From an uncultured Lachnospiraceae bacterium (GTDB lineage: Bacteria > Bacillota > Clostridia > Lachnospirales > Lachnospiraceae), in contig CATYEA010000076.1 in assembly GCA_958405355.1 (NCBI GenBank), positions 1 to 8,732 of the forward strand: a DNA stretch of 8,732 bases. The letters are read 5' to 3'. A model generated the notes under the pieces. It made no database searches, was not told the origin of the DNA, and was given only the letters and a program-made list of their open reading frames with translations. Of this stretch, positions 1-7,685 are shown one piece after another (the stretch's first letter is position 1; each line of letters begins with the position of its first letter). The translations under genes were made by a program, and so were the position numbers.

Positions 1-3000
1 AAATCCATGCTTTCCGAGCTGTTTCAGTATAGTGTACAGTCCAGTGAGCTTTCAGAGAGCCGGAAACAGGTCGGTGAACATACCATGCTTGGAAAAAAGC
101 TTGGGGATATTCAGATATTGTATGACGCCTTTAAGGAATATATGTCAGATACCTATATGACTTCAGAGGAACTTTTGGAAGTCCTGGCCCGGAAAGTTCC
201 GGATTCGGGAATTTTAAAAGACAGCGTCATGTATATTGATAATTTTACCGGCTTCACGCCGTCCCAGTATAGTCTTCTGGAAAAGCTGATGCTTTTATGC
301 AAACGTTTGGTCATCGGCCTGAGCATTGATATTCATGATAAGCCTTATGAACTGGGGCAGGAGTACCAGTTGTTTTATCTGACAAAGGAAACTCTATGGA
401 AATTAAATAAAATGGCAGTCCGTTTGAAAGTGGCTCAGGAACCAGACATTTTGCTGGATACGCCGAAAGCTGGGCAGAGGACGGATTTAACGTTTTTAGA
501 ACGGCATTTGTTCCGTTTTCATCGTTTTCAGCCGTGGCGGGGAATGCCGGAGCATTTGAAGATTTATGCGCTCAGCTACCCGGCGGACGAGGTGCGTTTC
601 GCAGCCGGAGAAATCCGACGGATGGTGATGGAAGAAGGGATGTCCTATAAGGATTTTGCCTTGATCACAGGCGATGTGAGCCGCTACCGTGAAACGGCTC
701 GGCGTCAGTTTGACGATATGGAAATTCCTCTTTTCATTGATGATAAAGCCAATCTGTCCGAGAACAGTTTTGTGGAAATGCTTCGCAGCAGTATGGACGT
801 TATCCTGAAAGATTTTTCCTATGAAAGTGTGTTTCGCTATCTGCGTTCCGGATATTCACTTATTGAAGCTTCCCAAGTAGATGTATTGGATAATTATTTG
901 CTGGCTACAGGGATTCGGGGAAGAAAACGGTGGAGTGAAAAGTTCATTAAGCGGTATCGGGATTTTGGACCGGAGGATTTTGTTTTAATTAATGAAATTC
1001 GGGAAAAGGTGCTTAGCGAATTGAAGCCTTTATTCGGCATGAGCCGTCAGGGGACAGTAGGCGATTATACGAAAGCACTGAGAAATTTTATTCAGGGAAT
1101 CCACGGAGAGGAACAGCTGGCGGCCTATGGAGAAAATTTCCATGAAGAAGGGGATTTTGTCCGGGAAAGGGAGTATGCTCAGGTCTATGAGGCGGTGGAT
1201 GAACTTTTAGAAAAATGTGAGCAGATTTTGGAGAACGAAAAGGTCTCTTTAAAAGAATATATGGAAATATTAGAAGCCGGATTTGCTGAAATACAGGTGG
1301 GCGTTATCCCACCGACCCTGGATCAGGTTGTTCTGGGAGATTTAAAGCGGACCCGTCTTGGGGATGTGAGGACCGTATTTATTTTTGGATGCAATGATGG
1401 AGTCATTCCGACGCCTCTGGCTTCCGGCGGTCTGATTACCGACAGGGAAAAGGAAGCCCTGGTTTCATGTCCGATGGAATTGGCACCGACAGGAAAACAG
1501 AATAACTTCCGTGAGAAGTTTTATATTTATACGGCTATGACAAAACCGGAGGAGCGGCTCATCTTGACCTATGCCCAGTTGGATGGCAGTGGAAAGGCTA
1601 TACGTCCGTCAACGGTGTTGAATGATGTATATCGAATATTCCCGGATTTAAAGGCGGAAATACCGGAGCTGTGGGATGAGGGCCGGGTATTGACCGGTAT
1701 GCAGGAGAGCAGCTATTTTCTGCTGGAAGGACTGAAAAAGCCGGAGCTTCGAAATGAATTCTGGCAGACCCTTTTTGCCTGGTTTTCGAGGCAAGACGGG
1801 ACAAAGGAGAAGTTGTCGGGCTGGATTTCGGAACTGTTTGATGTGCAGCACATGAGTCCTCTGTCCCAGCGGATTATTAAAGAGCTGTACGGAGAACGGC
1901 CGATAGCCAGCATTACCACTTTGGAAAAATATGCGGCCTGTGCCTATGCTCATTTTTTAAGTGCGGGGCTTCGGCTGGAAGAACGCAAGACGGCAAAACT
2001 GCTTCCGCCGGATCTTGGCAATATTCTTCATCAGGCCATGGAGCGGTTTTCAAAGGCGGTGGAAGAAAGTAATTATGACTGGCGTACAATGCCTGATGAT
2101 TTCAGAGATGAAACGATGGAGCAGTGTGTCCGGGAAACGGGAATGGAATACGGCTCGGCGATGTTTTTGGAAAACGCCCGTTACAGTCATTATTTGGAAC
2201 AGTTAGTCCGTATGGCGAAGCGGACAGCCTGGACAATACAGAAGCAGATTTGCAAAGGGGAATTTGTACCTGCCGGATTTGAGACAAAGTTTTCTGTCGG
2301 TGACCGAGTGCGTCTCATAGGAACCGTGGATCGTTATGACATTTATGATGGTGAGGAAGCGCGGGCAGTACGTATTGTCGATTATAAATCGGGACAGAAG
2401 GAATTTGATCTGACAGAGATTTTTTATGGATTGTCCCTTCAGTTGGTTGTTTACCTGGAATCCATTGCAAAGATTGAAGGAGCAAAGCATCCGGAAAAGC
2501 CGATTGTAAAGGCAGGGATGTTTTATTATCATATACAGGATCCGATTTTGGAGGAAATGCCGGATACGTCGGAAGAACTGGAAAACCAGCTTGCTTCTAT
2601 GCTAAAACTGGAAGGCCTGGTCAATGACAATCCTCAGGTAGTGGCCTGGATGGATGAAAAATTGTCGGAGGCCCCTCAGGTGCTTCCGGTCAGTCTTAAA
2701 AAGGATGGAAATTTTTCAAAAACCTCCAGTATCGCCAGCGGCGAGCAATTGGATGAGCTTGGATTTCTTGTAAACCGGAGGATTGAGCAGTTGGCCTCCG
2801 GCTGGATGACCGGAGATATTTCGAAAAATCCATATTTATTAATGAAGGGAAGCAAAAAGCAGACAGCCTGCGATTATTGCAGTTATAAGGGTATTTGCCG
2901 GTTTGATGAACAGTTGGAAGGTTGTGAGTACCATCGTCTGATGCATCTGTCTGCCGATGAGGTGTGGCAGCGGATTTATGAGGAGGTGAGAGAAGCATGG

Positions 3001-3036
3001 GAAAATCATGGACCAAAGAACAGCAGCAGGTCATAA
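1..3036 (+). CDS. addB: ATP-dependent helicase/nuclease subunit B (AddB), 5'-truncated by the window edge
   Basis: AddB is the partner of AddA in the helicase-nuclease that resects double-strand breaks for RecA; in characterised AddAB its nuclease cuts the 5'-ended strand and its inactive helicase-like part reads Chi. Numbering from the ATG at 7, I see the helicase-like signatures IPLFIDDK (240-247) and FGCNDGVIP (460-468), then a C-terminal PD-(D/E)XK nuclease: H675, D775, the DYK triad D792-K794 and Q812. Four cysteines fit the AddB iron-sulfur cluster: C645, then C955, C958 and C964 in CX2CX5C spacing. The frame is open through base 1, and about 1009 residues are present against about 1150-1170 for the family. 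The N-terminal Walker A is not in view, so the ATG at 7 is almost surely an internal methionine. The gene ends inside addA, with the addA ribosome binding site AGGAGG at 2981-2986 inside its coding sequence. The identification is firm; only the start is missing. Confidence 0.95.
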   Translation, partial: KSMLSELFQYSVQSSELSESRKQVGEHTMLGKKLGDIQILYDAFKEYMSDTYMTSEELLEVLARKVPDSGILKDSVMYIDNFTGFTPSQYSLLEKLMLLCKRLVIGLSIDIHDKPYELGQEYQLFYLTKETLWKLNKMAVRLKVAQEPDILLDTPKAGQRTDLTFLERHLFRFHRFQPWRGMPEHLKIYALSYPADEVRFAAGEIRRMVMEEGMSYKDFALITGDVSRYRETARRQFDDMEIPLFIDDKANLSENSFVEMLRSSMDVILKDFSYESVFRYLRSGYSLIEASQVDVLDNYLLATGIRGRKRWSEKFIKRYRDFGPEDFVLINEIREKVLSELKPLFGMSRQGTVGDYTKALRNFIQGIHGEEQLAAYGENFHEEGDFVREREYAQVYEAVDELLEKCEQILENEKVSLKEYMEILEAGFAEIQVGVIPPTLDQVVLGDLKRTRLGDVRTVFIFGCNDGVIPTPLASGGLITDREKEALVSCPMELAPTGKQNNFREKFYIYTAMTKPEERLILTYAQLDGSGKAIRPSTVLNDVYRIFPDLKAEIPELWDEGRVLTGMQESSYFLLEGLKKPELRNEFWQTLFAWFSRQDGTKEKLSGWISELFDVQHMSPLSQRIIKELYGERPIASITTLEKYAACAYAHFLSAGLRLEERKTAKLLPPDLGNILHQAMERFSKAVEESNYDWRTMPDDFRDETMEQCVRETGMEYGSAMFLENARYSHYLEQLVRMAKRTAWTIQKQICKGEFVPAGFETKFSVGDRVRLIGTVDRYDIYDGEEARAVRIVDYKSGQKEFDLTEIFYGLSLQLVVYLESIAKIEGAKHPEKPIVKAGMFYYHIQDPILEEMPDTSEELENQLASMLKLEGLVNDNPQVVAWMDEKLSEAPQVLPVSLKKDGNFSKTSSIASGEQLDELGFLVNRRIEQLASGWMTGDISKNPYLLMKGSKKQTACDYCSYKGICRFDEQLEGCEYHRLMHLSADEVWQRIYEEVREAWENHGPKNSSRS
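2981..2986 (+). promoter_or_regulatory. Ribosome binding site of addA, inside addB
   Basis: A perfect AGGAGG lies ten bases before the addA ATG and inside the last codons of addB. It supports the overlapping start at 2997 over any later methionine, because a later start would lose the Q motif and be far from this site. Confidence 0.85.
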
Positions 3037-6000
3037 ATCTGCGAAATCGAAGTTTACTTGTTTCTGCGGCAGCCGGTTCGGGAAAGACGGCAGTTCTTGT
3101 AGAACGTATTATTCGGAAAATCACAGATACTACTCGACCGATGGATATTGATAAACTTCTTGTAGTGACATTCACCAAAGCAGCAGCGGCAGAAATGAGG
3201 GAACGGATCATGGCAGCAGTGGATGCCAGACTTTCAGAAGATCCGGAAAATACCCATCTCCAGAAACAGAAGATGCTTCTCCCAGCGGCAATGATCACGA
3301 CGATTGACAGCTTTTGCATGAGTGTGCTTCGGGAGCATTTTGATGCGATCGGGTTGGATCCAGGGTTTCGGGTCGGAGACCCTCAGGAAATGACTCTGTT
3401 AAAACAAGATGTGGCAGAACAGCTTCTCGAGGATTGTTATTTGGAAAAGACACCGGAATTTATCGCCTTTTCTCAAACCTATTCCATTGGCAAGCTGGAT
3501 AAGGGACTGACGGATTGGATTTTGAGAATATATGATTTTTCCCAGAGTTATCCGTGGCCGGAAGAGTGGCTGGAAAATTCCCTGCTCATGAATCCGGGGG
3601 CCATGGGAGAAGAAGCCCGGCGCAGTCCGGTCGTTCAGCTTGTCATGGAAGAGAGTCATCGTATTCTTGGTGAAATGATCGAAACCTTAAAAACAGCTCT
3701 GGATATGAGCCTCTCTGTCGGTGGCCCGGCTTTATATGAACCGATGCTTTTGTCCGATCTGGAACAGACGAAAGCCATGCTTGAATGTAAAAGCTACGAA
3801 GAACTTTATGACCACATTCATCGTATGGCGTGGAAGCAGCTGTCAAGGAAAAGACAGCCAGAGCCCGATCCGTCGGTGACAGATATGGTAAAGGCTCTGC
3901 GTCAGGAGGCCAAAGATTTACTCGGCTGGCTTAAAAAGAATTATTTTTCGGAGAACCTGACAGAGTTGCTTTCAAAAGAACAGAGGATTTTACCGAGTCT
4001 TACGGTATTGATCCGGCTGACGGAGGAGTTTTCACGGCGATTCCGAGAAGAAAAGAAGCAGCGGAATTTAATTGATTTTAATGACCAGGAACATTTTGCA
4101 TTAAACATATTATTGGATGAGAACCATGAACCAACGGCGGTGGCCAGAGGATATAGTGAGCAGTTTGAAGAAATTATGTGCGATGAATATCAGGACAGCA
4201 ACCAGGTACAGGAGACACTTTTAAACAGCATTTCCAGAGAACGGGAAGGACAGCCTAATATTTTCATGGTGGGGGATGTTAAACAGAGTATTTATCGTTT
4301 CCGTATGGCGGAACCGGAGATTTTCCTTGGAAAATATCAGACATATACGAAAGATGAGGGGAGTCATCAGCGAATTGACCTTCATAAAAACTTCCGAAGT
4401 CGGGCCTGTGTGCTGGAGAGCGTCAATCAGATTTTTGAGTCCCTGATGACACCGGATATTTGCGGTATGGAATATGATGCGGATGCGGCCCTATATCCAG
4501 GGCTTGATTATCCACAAACGGAACATAAGATTTCGGAGCATGCCGAATGGCTTATGGTGGAACATGGGAATGACCCGGAAATGACGAAACGGGAAGCGGA
4601 AGCGCGGGCCGTGGGTCTGCGAATCCGGGAGTTGGTGGATGAAACTTCCGGGTTATGGGTGATGGATACCGAGTCGGGCAAATACCGCAGGGCGGAGTAC
4701 GGCGATATTGTCATTTTACTTCGGACGGTGAAGAACTGGACGGAAGACTATGTGCGGATACTTAAAGACATGGGGATTCCGGCTGTGGGAGAAACTTCTT
4801 CCGGTTTCTTTGACACACTGGAAATTCAGGGAATTTTAAATATGCTGCGTATTCTGGATAATCCCCTCCAGGATATTCCGATGGCGGCGGTTCTTACATC
4901 TTCCATGGGACGGCTGAATGATGAAGAGCTGGCCGAGCTGCGGCTTACAAACCGTTCCGTATATTTGTATGAAAATATTCGGGTTTATCTGGAACAGGGA
5001 GAAAATACACTGCTGAAAGAAAAACTAAGAGCTTTCTTTGAGATGTATGACCGGCTGCGACGGAGTAAAATTCATATGTCCATTGAAGAACTTATCCATG
5101 AAATCTATGGAATGACCGGATACGTGCAGCAAATGTTTGCCATGCCTGGCGGTGAAGTACGCCGGGCCAACTTGGAGCGGCTTGTGGAGTACGCCAAAGA
5201 TTTTAGAAATACCAGTTACCAGGGATTATTTCATTTTATCCGTTATGTGGACCAGTTAAAGGAATCAAAAGAAGATTTGGGCGGCGCTGTACTGCCGGGA
5301 GATGTGGGCCGGGCGGTGCGTATTATGAGTATTCATAAAAGTAAAGGTCTGGAATATCCTATTTGCTTTGTGGCAGGTCTGGGAAAAGCGATGAACTTTA
5401 CCGAATCACGAAGTCGAATCGTTGTCCATGCCCGTTATGGTGTGGCAGCGGATGGTGTGGATTTAGAACATCGGGTAAAGATTCACAGTCTGTCGAAAAA
5501 GGTCTTTGCCAGGAAATTGCTTTTGGACCAGATGGGTGAAGAAGTCCGTGTGCTTTATGTGGCGATGACCCGGGCCAGGGAAAAATTAATTCTCGTTGGA
5601 ACTGTGGAAGATATGGCTCAAACGGAAGAAAAATGGGCATTGGCCGGGAAGGTACCGATGCCGCTGACTTACAGCCGGATGCTTCGGGCTAAAAGCTATC
5701 TGGACTGGCTGGGCCCCCTTTTGTGGTCGGACGGACAACAGGGAGCCCGCCGGGGATTTGAATTTCGTCTCATAAATCCGGCCCATATGGCTGCGGAAGA
5801 TATCCGGGAAGAGATACAGTTGGACAGCGAAAAGGCGTTTTTACAGGGCTGTATGGAAGTGAAAGAAGAATGCCGGATGATTTACGGCCGTATTGATACA
5901 AAGCTTCACTGGAAGTATCCAAGACAGGTGATGACACAGCTTCAGGGTAAGATGACGGTCAGTGAGTTGAAGAAAATGGCCGGTGAGGAGATGACCGGCA

Positions 6001-6590
6001 CTGTTCTTTACCCGGAAACCTCGGAAAAACCTTTGCCGGATCCGGGAAATCCTCTTTACATGGCACAACAAAAAGGAACGGCAACCCATAAAATATTTGA
6101 GCTGCTGCCTTTGAATGAGATTTCTTCTGAGGCCGATGTGGCTTCATTTATCCGCCGATGCGTGGAAAAAGAGCAGATTCCGTCCTTTTGGGAAGATCTC
6201 ATTCCTGTGGAAAACGTTTTTGATTTCTGTCAGTCGGAACTGGGACAGCGTATGAGCCGGGCCGAAAGCTCCGGAAAGCTTTACAGAGAGCGGCCTTTTG
6301 TTATGGGTATTCCGGTGACAAACGTGTATCCTGAGCTGGCGGATATTGGAGGAGAACGGATTCTTATTCAGGGTGTTATCGATGTCTATTTTGAGGAAGA
6401 TGACGGAGTTGTTCTTCTGGATTATAAGACGGACCGGATTCCAAAGGGAGAAGCCGGGGATGAGCTGCTGAGAAAACGGTATAAGACCCAGCTTGATTAT
6501 TATCAGATGGCTATTGAACAGATTTTAGGAAAAAAAGTAAAAGACAGAATTTTATATTCTGTTATAATGAATAGAGAAATTCACTGCTGA
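2997..6590 (+). CDS. addA: ATP-dependent helicase/nuclease subunit A (AddA)
   Basis: AddA is the UvrD/SF1A motor and 3'-strand nuclease of AddAB, acting in the cytoplasm on broken DNA ends. At 1197 residues it is close to the B. subtilis protein (about 1230) and appears complete. Motifs in order: Q motif WTKEQQQVI (5-13), Walker A AAAGSGKT (24-31), Walker B DEYQD (396-400), motif III VGDVKQSIYRFR (425-436), motif IV HKNFRSR (463-469), motif V SIHKSKGLEYP (778-788) and motif VI LYVAMTRAR (853-861). The C-terminal nuclease has H1031, D1129, DYKTD (1142-1146) and Q1165. All helicase and nuclease key residues are present, so the protein should be active. The ATG at 2997 has AGGAGG ten bases upstream and lies within the addB reading frame. 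The 40-base overlap suggests translational coupling and matched amounts of the two subunits. No terminator with a U-run follows the stop. Confidence 0.97.
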   Translation: MGKSWTKEQQQVINLRNRSLLVSAAAGSGKTAVLVERIIRKITDTTRPMDIDKLLVVTFTKAAAAEMRERIMAAVDARLSEDPENTHLQKQKMLLPAAMITTIDSFCMSVLREHFDAIGLDPGFRVGDPQEMTLLKQDVAEQLLEDCYLEKTPEFIAFSQTYSIGKLDKGLTDWILRIYDFSQSYPWPEEWLENSLLMNPGAMGEEARRSPVVQLVMEESHRILGEMIETLKTALDMSLSVGGPALYEPMLLSDLEQTKAMLECKSYEELYDHIHRMAWKQLSRKRQPEPDPSVTDMVKALRQEAKDLLGWLKKNYFSENLTELLSKEQRILPSLTVLIRLTEEFSRRFREEKKQRNLIDFNDQEHFALNILLDENHEPTAVARGYSEQFEEIMCDEYQDSNQVQETLLNSISREREGQPNIFMVGDVKQSIYRFRMAEPEIFLGKYQTYTKDEGSHQRIDLHKNFRSRACVLESVNQIFESLMTPDICGMEYDADAALYPGLDYPQTEHKISEHAEWLMVEHGNDPEMTKREAEARAVGLRIRELVDETSGLWVMDTESGKYRRAEYGDIVILLRTVKNWTEDYVRILKDMGIPAVGETSSGFFDTLEIQGILNMLRILDNPLQDIPMAAVLTSSMGRLNDEELAELRLTNRSVYLYENIRVYLEQGENTLLKEKLRAFFEMYDRLRRSKIHMSIEELIHEIYGMTGYVQQMFAMPGGEVRRANLERLVEYAKDFRNTSYQGLFHFIRYVDQLKESKEDLGGAVLPGDVGRAVRIMSIHKSKGLEYPICFVAGLGKAMNFTESRSRIVVHARYGVAADGVDLEHRVKIHSLSKKVFARKLLLDQMGEEVRVLYVAMTRAREKLILVGTVEDMAQTEEKWALAGKVPMPLTYSRMLRAKSYLDWLGPLLWSDGQQGARRGFEFRLINPAHMAAEDIREEIQLDSEKAFLQGCMEVKEECRMIYGRIDTKLHWKYPRQVMTQLQGKMTVSELKKMAGEEMTGTVLYPETSEKPLPDPGNPLYMAQQKGTATHKIFELLPLNEISSEADVASFIRRCVEKEQIPSFWEDLIPVENVFDFCQSELGQRMSRAESSGKLYRERPFVMGIPVTNVYPELADIGGERILIQGVIDVYFEEDDGVVLLDYKTDRIPKGEAGDELLRKRYKTQLDYYQMAIEQILGKKVKDRILYSVIMNREIHC
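6541..6568 (+). promoter_or_regulatory. Possible sigma-A promoter with extended -10, inside the 3' end of addA
   Basis: TGTTATAAT at 6560-6568 is a perfect extended -10 (TG-N-TATAAT). A partial -35, AAGACA at 6541-6546, shares GACA with TTGACA, with a 16-base spacer. Transcription would begin near 6575, just before the addA stop, and would carry the hairpin at 6598-6641 in its leader. It could drive the SASP, methyltransferase and hslO genes independently of addBA. The match is strong, but it overlaps coding sequence and could be fortuitous. Confidence 0.45.
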
Positions 6591-6591
6591 T

Positions 6592-6621
6592 GAATAGACC
6601 TGCTTTTCCATGGTCATAATC
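6592..6621 (+). promoter_or_regulatory. Possible sigma-G (forespore) promoter for the SASP gene
   Basis: GAATA at 6592-6596 fits the -35 pattern known for B. subtilis sigma-G (about GHATR). CATAATC at 6615-6621 fits six of seven positions of the -10 pattern (CATNNTA), and the 18-base spacer is typical. The predicted start near 6627-6630 gives a leader of about 20 bases before the ATG at 6649. SASP genes are classic sigma-G targets, so the position fits the gene. Short motif matches alone are weak evidence. Confidence 0.5.
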
Positions 6622-6641
6622 AAGATAACGGAAAGGCAGGT
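6598..6641 (+). promoter_or_regulatory. Hairpin (inverted repeat) covering the SASP Shine-Dalgarno
   Basis: The left arm at 6598-6609 (ACCTGCTTTTCC) pairs with the right arm at 6630-6641 (GGAAAGGCAGGT). This makes 12 pairs with one G-U wobble (6604 with 6635) around a 20-base loop. The right arm takes in AGGT of the ribosome binding site at 6638-6642. No U-run follows, so it is a poor intrinsic terminator. In transcripts from addBA or the promoter at 6541-6568 it could block translation of the SASP gene. The putative sigma-G -10 sits in the loop. Confidence 0.6.
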
Positions 6642-6642
6642 G
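6638..6642 (+). promoter_or_regulatory. Ribosome binding site of the SASP gene, partly inside the hairpin
   Basis: AGGTG lies six bases before the ATG at 6649 and matches the AGGTG part of the full AGGAGGTG sequence. It is weaker than the addA and hslO sites, and four of its five bases pair within the hairpin at 6598-6641. Confidence 0.6.
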
Positions 6643-6648
6643 TAAAAT

Positions 6649-6882
6649 ATGGAGCAGGAGAAAGAGTCTCGCTGGCAGGAAGTGATGAAACAGTTCAATG
6701 AACCGGACAAATGGGAGAAAAAAACGCCGGAAGAGCAGGCAAAGGAATGCCTTAAATTTGAAATTACGGAGGAACTGGGCCTGCTTGATAAAGTAGAAAA
6801 GCTAGGCTGGAAGGGCCTGACAGCGAGGGAGACCGGACGTATCGGCGGTCTTATGAATGCTAAAAAAAGAAATGGGGAATAG
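6649..6882 (+). CDS. Small acid-soluble spore protein, alpha/beta type (variant family)
   Basis: Alpha/beta-type SASPs coat DNA in the forespore, protect it from UV and chemical damage, and are degraded on germination by the protease GPR. This 77-residue protein has both family helix signatures: LKFEITEELGLL (35-46), which resembles the GPR cleavage segment K-L-E-I-A-S-E-F with Thr at the usual Ala, and LTARETGRIGG (57-67) followed by a basic tail, AKKR (71-74). Between them lies the linker DKVEKLGWKG (47-56), which classic SspA/SspB lack but which I recall from clostridial SASP variants. The first 34 residues are charged, rich in Glu and Lys, and unrelated to anything I recognise. There is no signal peptide or membrane segment. 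The gene sits 58 bases after addA and three bases before the methyltransferase gene. The family call is good; DNA binding by this divergent member is inferred. Confidence 0.82.
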   Translation: MEQEKESRWQEVMKQFNEPDKWEKKTPEEQAKECLKFEITEELGLLDKVEKLGWKGLTARETGRIGGLMNAKKRNGE

Positions 6883-6885
6883 TGC

Positions 6886-7680
6886 ATGGAGGCTTATTCA
6901 GAATTTGCCCAGGTGTATGATTTGTTCATGGATAATATACCTTATGAAGAATGGTGTGATTATCTGGTGATGCTTTTAAAACAGCATGGTGTGGCGGATG
7001 GTCTTGTTCTGGAGCTGGGCTGCGGTACAGGCAATATGACCGAGGCGTTAAAGCGCCGGGGCTATGATATGATTGGAATTGATAATTCAGAAGAAATGCT
7101 GGCGGAAGCCATCGAGAAGAATTCGGAGAGCTATGCGGATTCTGCCTGCGAACTGAAGCCGGCCCTCTATCTGTGTCAGGATATGCGGGAGTTTGAATTG
7201 TACGGAACGGTCCGGGCCATCGTCAGTGTCTGTGACAGTATGAATTATATTCTGGAGCCGGAGGAACTGCTTCAGGTGTTCCGGCTGGTCAATAATTATC
7301 TGGACCCGGAGGGCGTTTTCATATTTGACTTGAATACTCGTTATAAATATGAGAAAATACTCGGCGAGCAGACCATCGGTGAGACACGGGAAGACCACTG
7401 CTTTATATGGGATAACTATTATGACGAAGAATCCCGGATCAATGAATATGTCCTGAATCTTTTCATTCAGGGGGACGACGGCCGCTATGATCGTTATGAA
7501 GAAGTTCATTATCAGAGGGCCTATGAACTGGAGGAGATTCATGAATTGATCGAAGCTTCCGGTCTTCAGTGGGAGGGGGCTTATGATGCCTTTACGATGG
7601 AACCGGCCCGGGAAGATTCGGAGCGGATCTATATTATCGCCAGGGAGCAGGGAAAAAGTAGAACAATAGAGGAGATGTGA
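6886..7680 (+). CDS. Class I SAM-dependent methyltransferase, substrate unknown
   Basis: This is a 264-residue soluble protein with a Rossmann-type methyltransferase fold. The SAM-binding glycine motif is ELGCGTGN (43-50), the acidic residue ending strand 2 is D66 in GIDNSEEML, and the adenine-contacting acidic site is probably D99 in QDMREFEL. After these come CDSMNYI (116-122) and FIFDLNT (145-151). The N-terminal YDLFMDNIPYEEW and the CDSMNY block resemble the uncharacterised YqeM-like family of Firmicutes. The sequence does not reveal the methyl acceptor. The start ATG lies three bases after the SASP stop, with GGGGA at 6874-6878 as a modest ribosome binding site inside the SASP gene, so translation is probably coupled. 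The stop is followed five bases later by the hslO start. It is a sound methyltransferase call; assigning it to RNA, protein or small molecules would be guesswork. Confidence 0.88.
   Translation: MEAYSEFAQVYDLFMDNIPYEEWCDYLVMLLKQHGVADGLVLELGCGTGNMTEALKRRGYDMIGIDNSEEMLAEAIEKNSESYADSACELKPALYLCQDMREFELYGTVRAIVSVCDSMNYILEPEELLQVFRLVNNYLDPEGVFIFDLNTRYKYEKILGEQTIGETREDHCFIWDNYYDEESRINEYVLNLFIQGDDGRYDRYEEVHYQRAYELEEIHELIEASGLQWEGAYDAFTMEPAREDSERIYIIAREQGKSRTIEEM
7670..7674 (+). promoter_or_regulatory. Ribosome binding site that decides the hslO start
   Basis: AGGAG (within AGAGGAGA, 7668-7675) lies inside the end of the methyltransferase gene. It is eleven bases before the ATG at 7686 but only two bases before the in-frame GTG at 7677. 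The spacing resembles that of addA and favours the ATG. Confidence 0.7.
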
Positions 7681-7685
7681 GAAAT

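Noticed and set aside
7..9. ATG at 7 as the true start of addB
   Set aside because: The frame stays open to base 1, no ribosome binding site can be seen, and the protein would lack the N-terminal region expected in AddB.
1346..2223. Repeated AGCGG pentamers on the coding strand (for example 1346-1350, 1868-1872, 2042-2046, 2219-2223) as Chi sites for AddAB
   Set aside because: AGCGG is the B. subtilis Chi, but Chi differs between species. The pentamers fall in GAG-CGG, AAG-CGG and similar codon pairs, so codon use can explain them; a genome-wide strand-bias count would be needed.
2696..3319. 207-codon open frame on the - strand across the addB/addA junction
   Set aside because: It lies antisense to two well-identified genes, has low-complexity Ser/Ala/Arg-rich content, and resembles no family I know. 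It is a shadow of codon bias in addA and addB.
6598..6641. Hairpin as the intrinsic terminator of addBA
   Set aside because: The right arm is followed by TGTAAAATATG, not a T-run, and it runs into the next ribosome binding site. A role at the SASP leader fits better.
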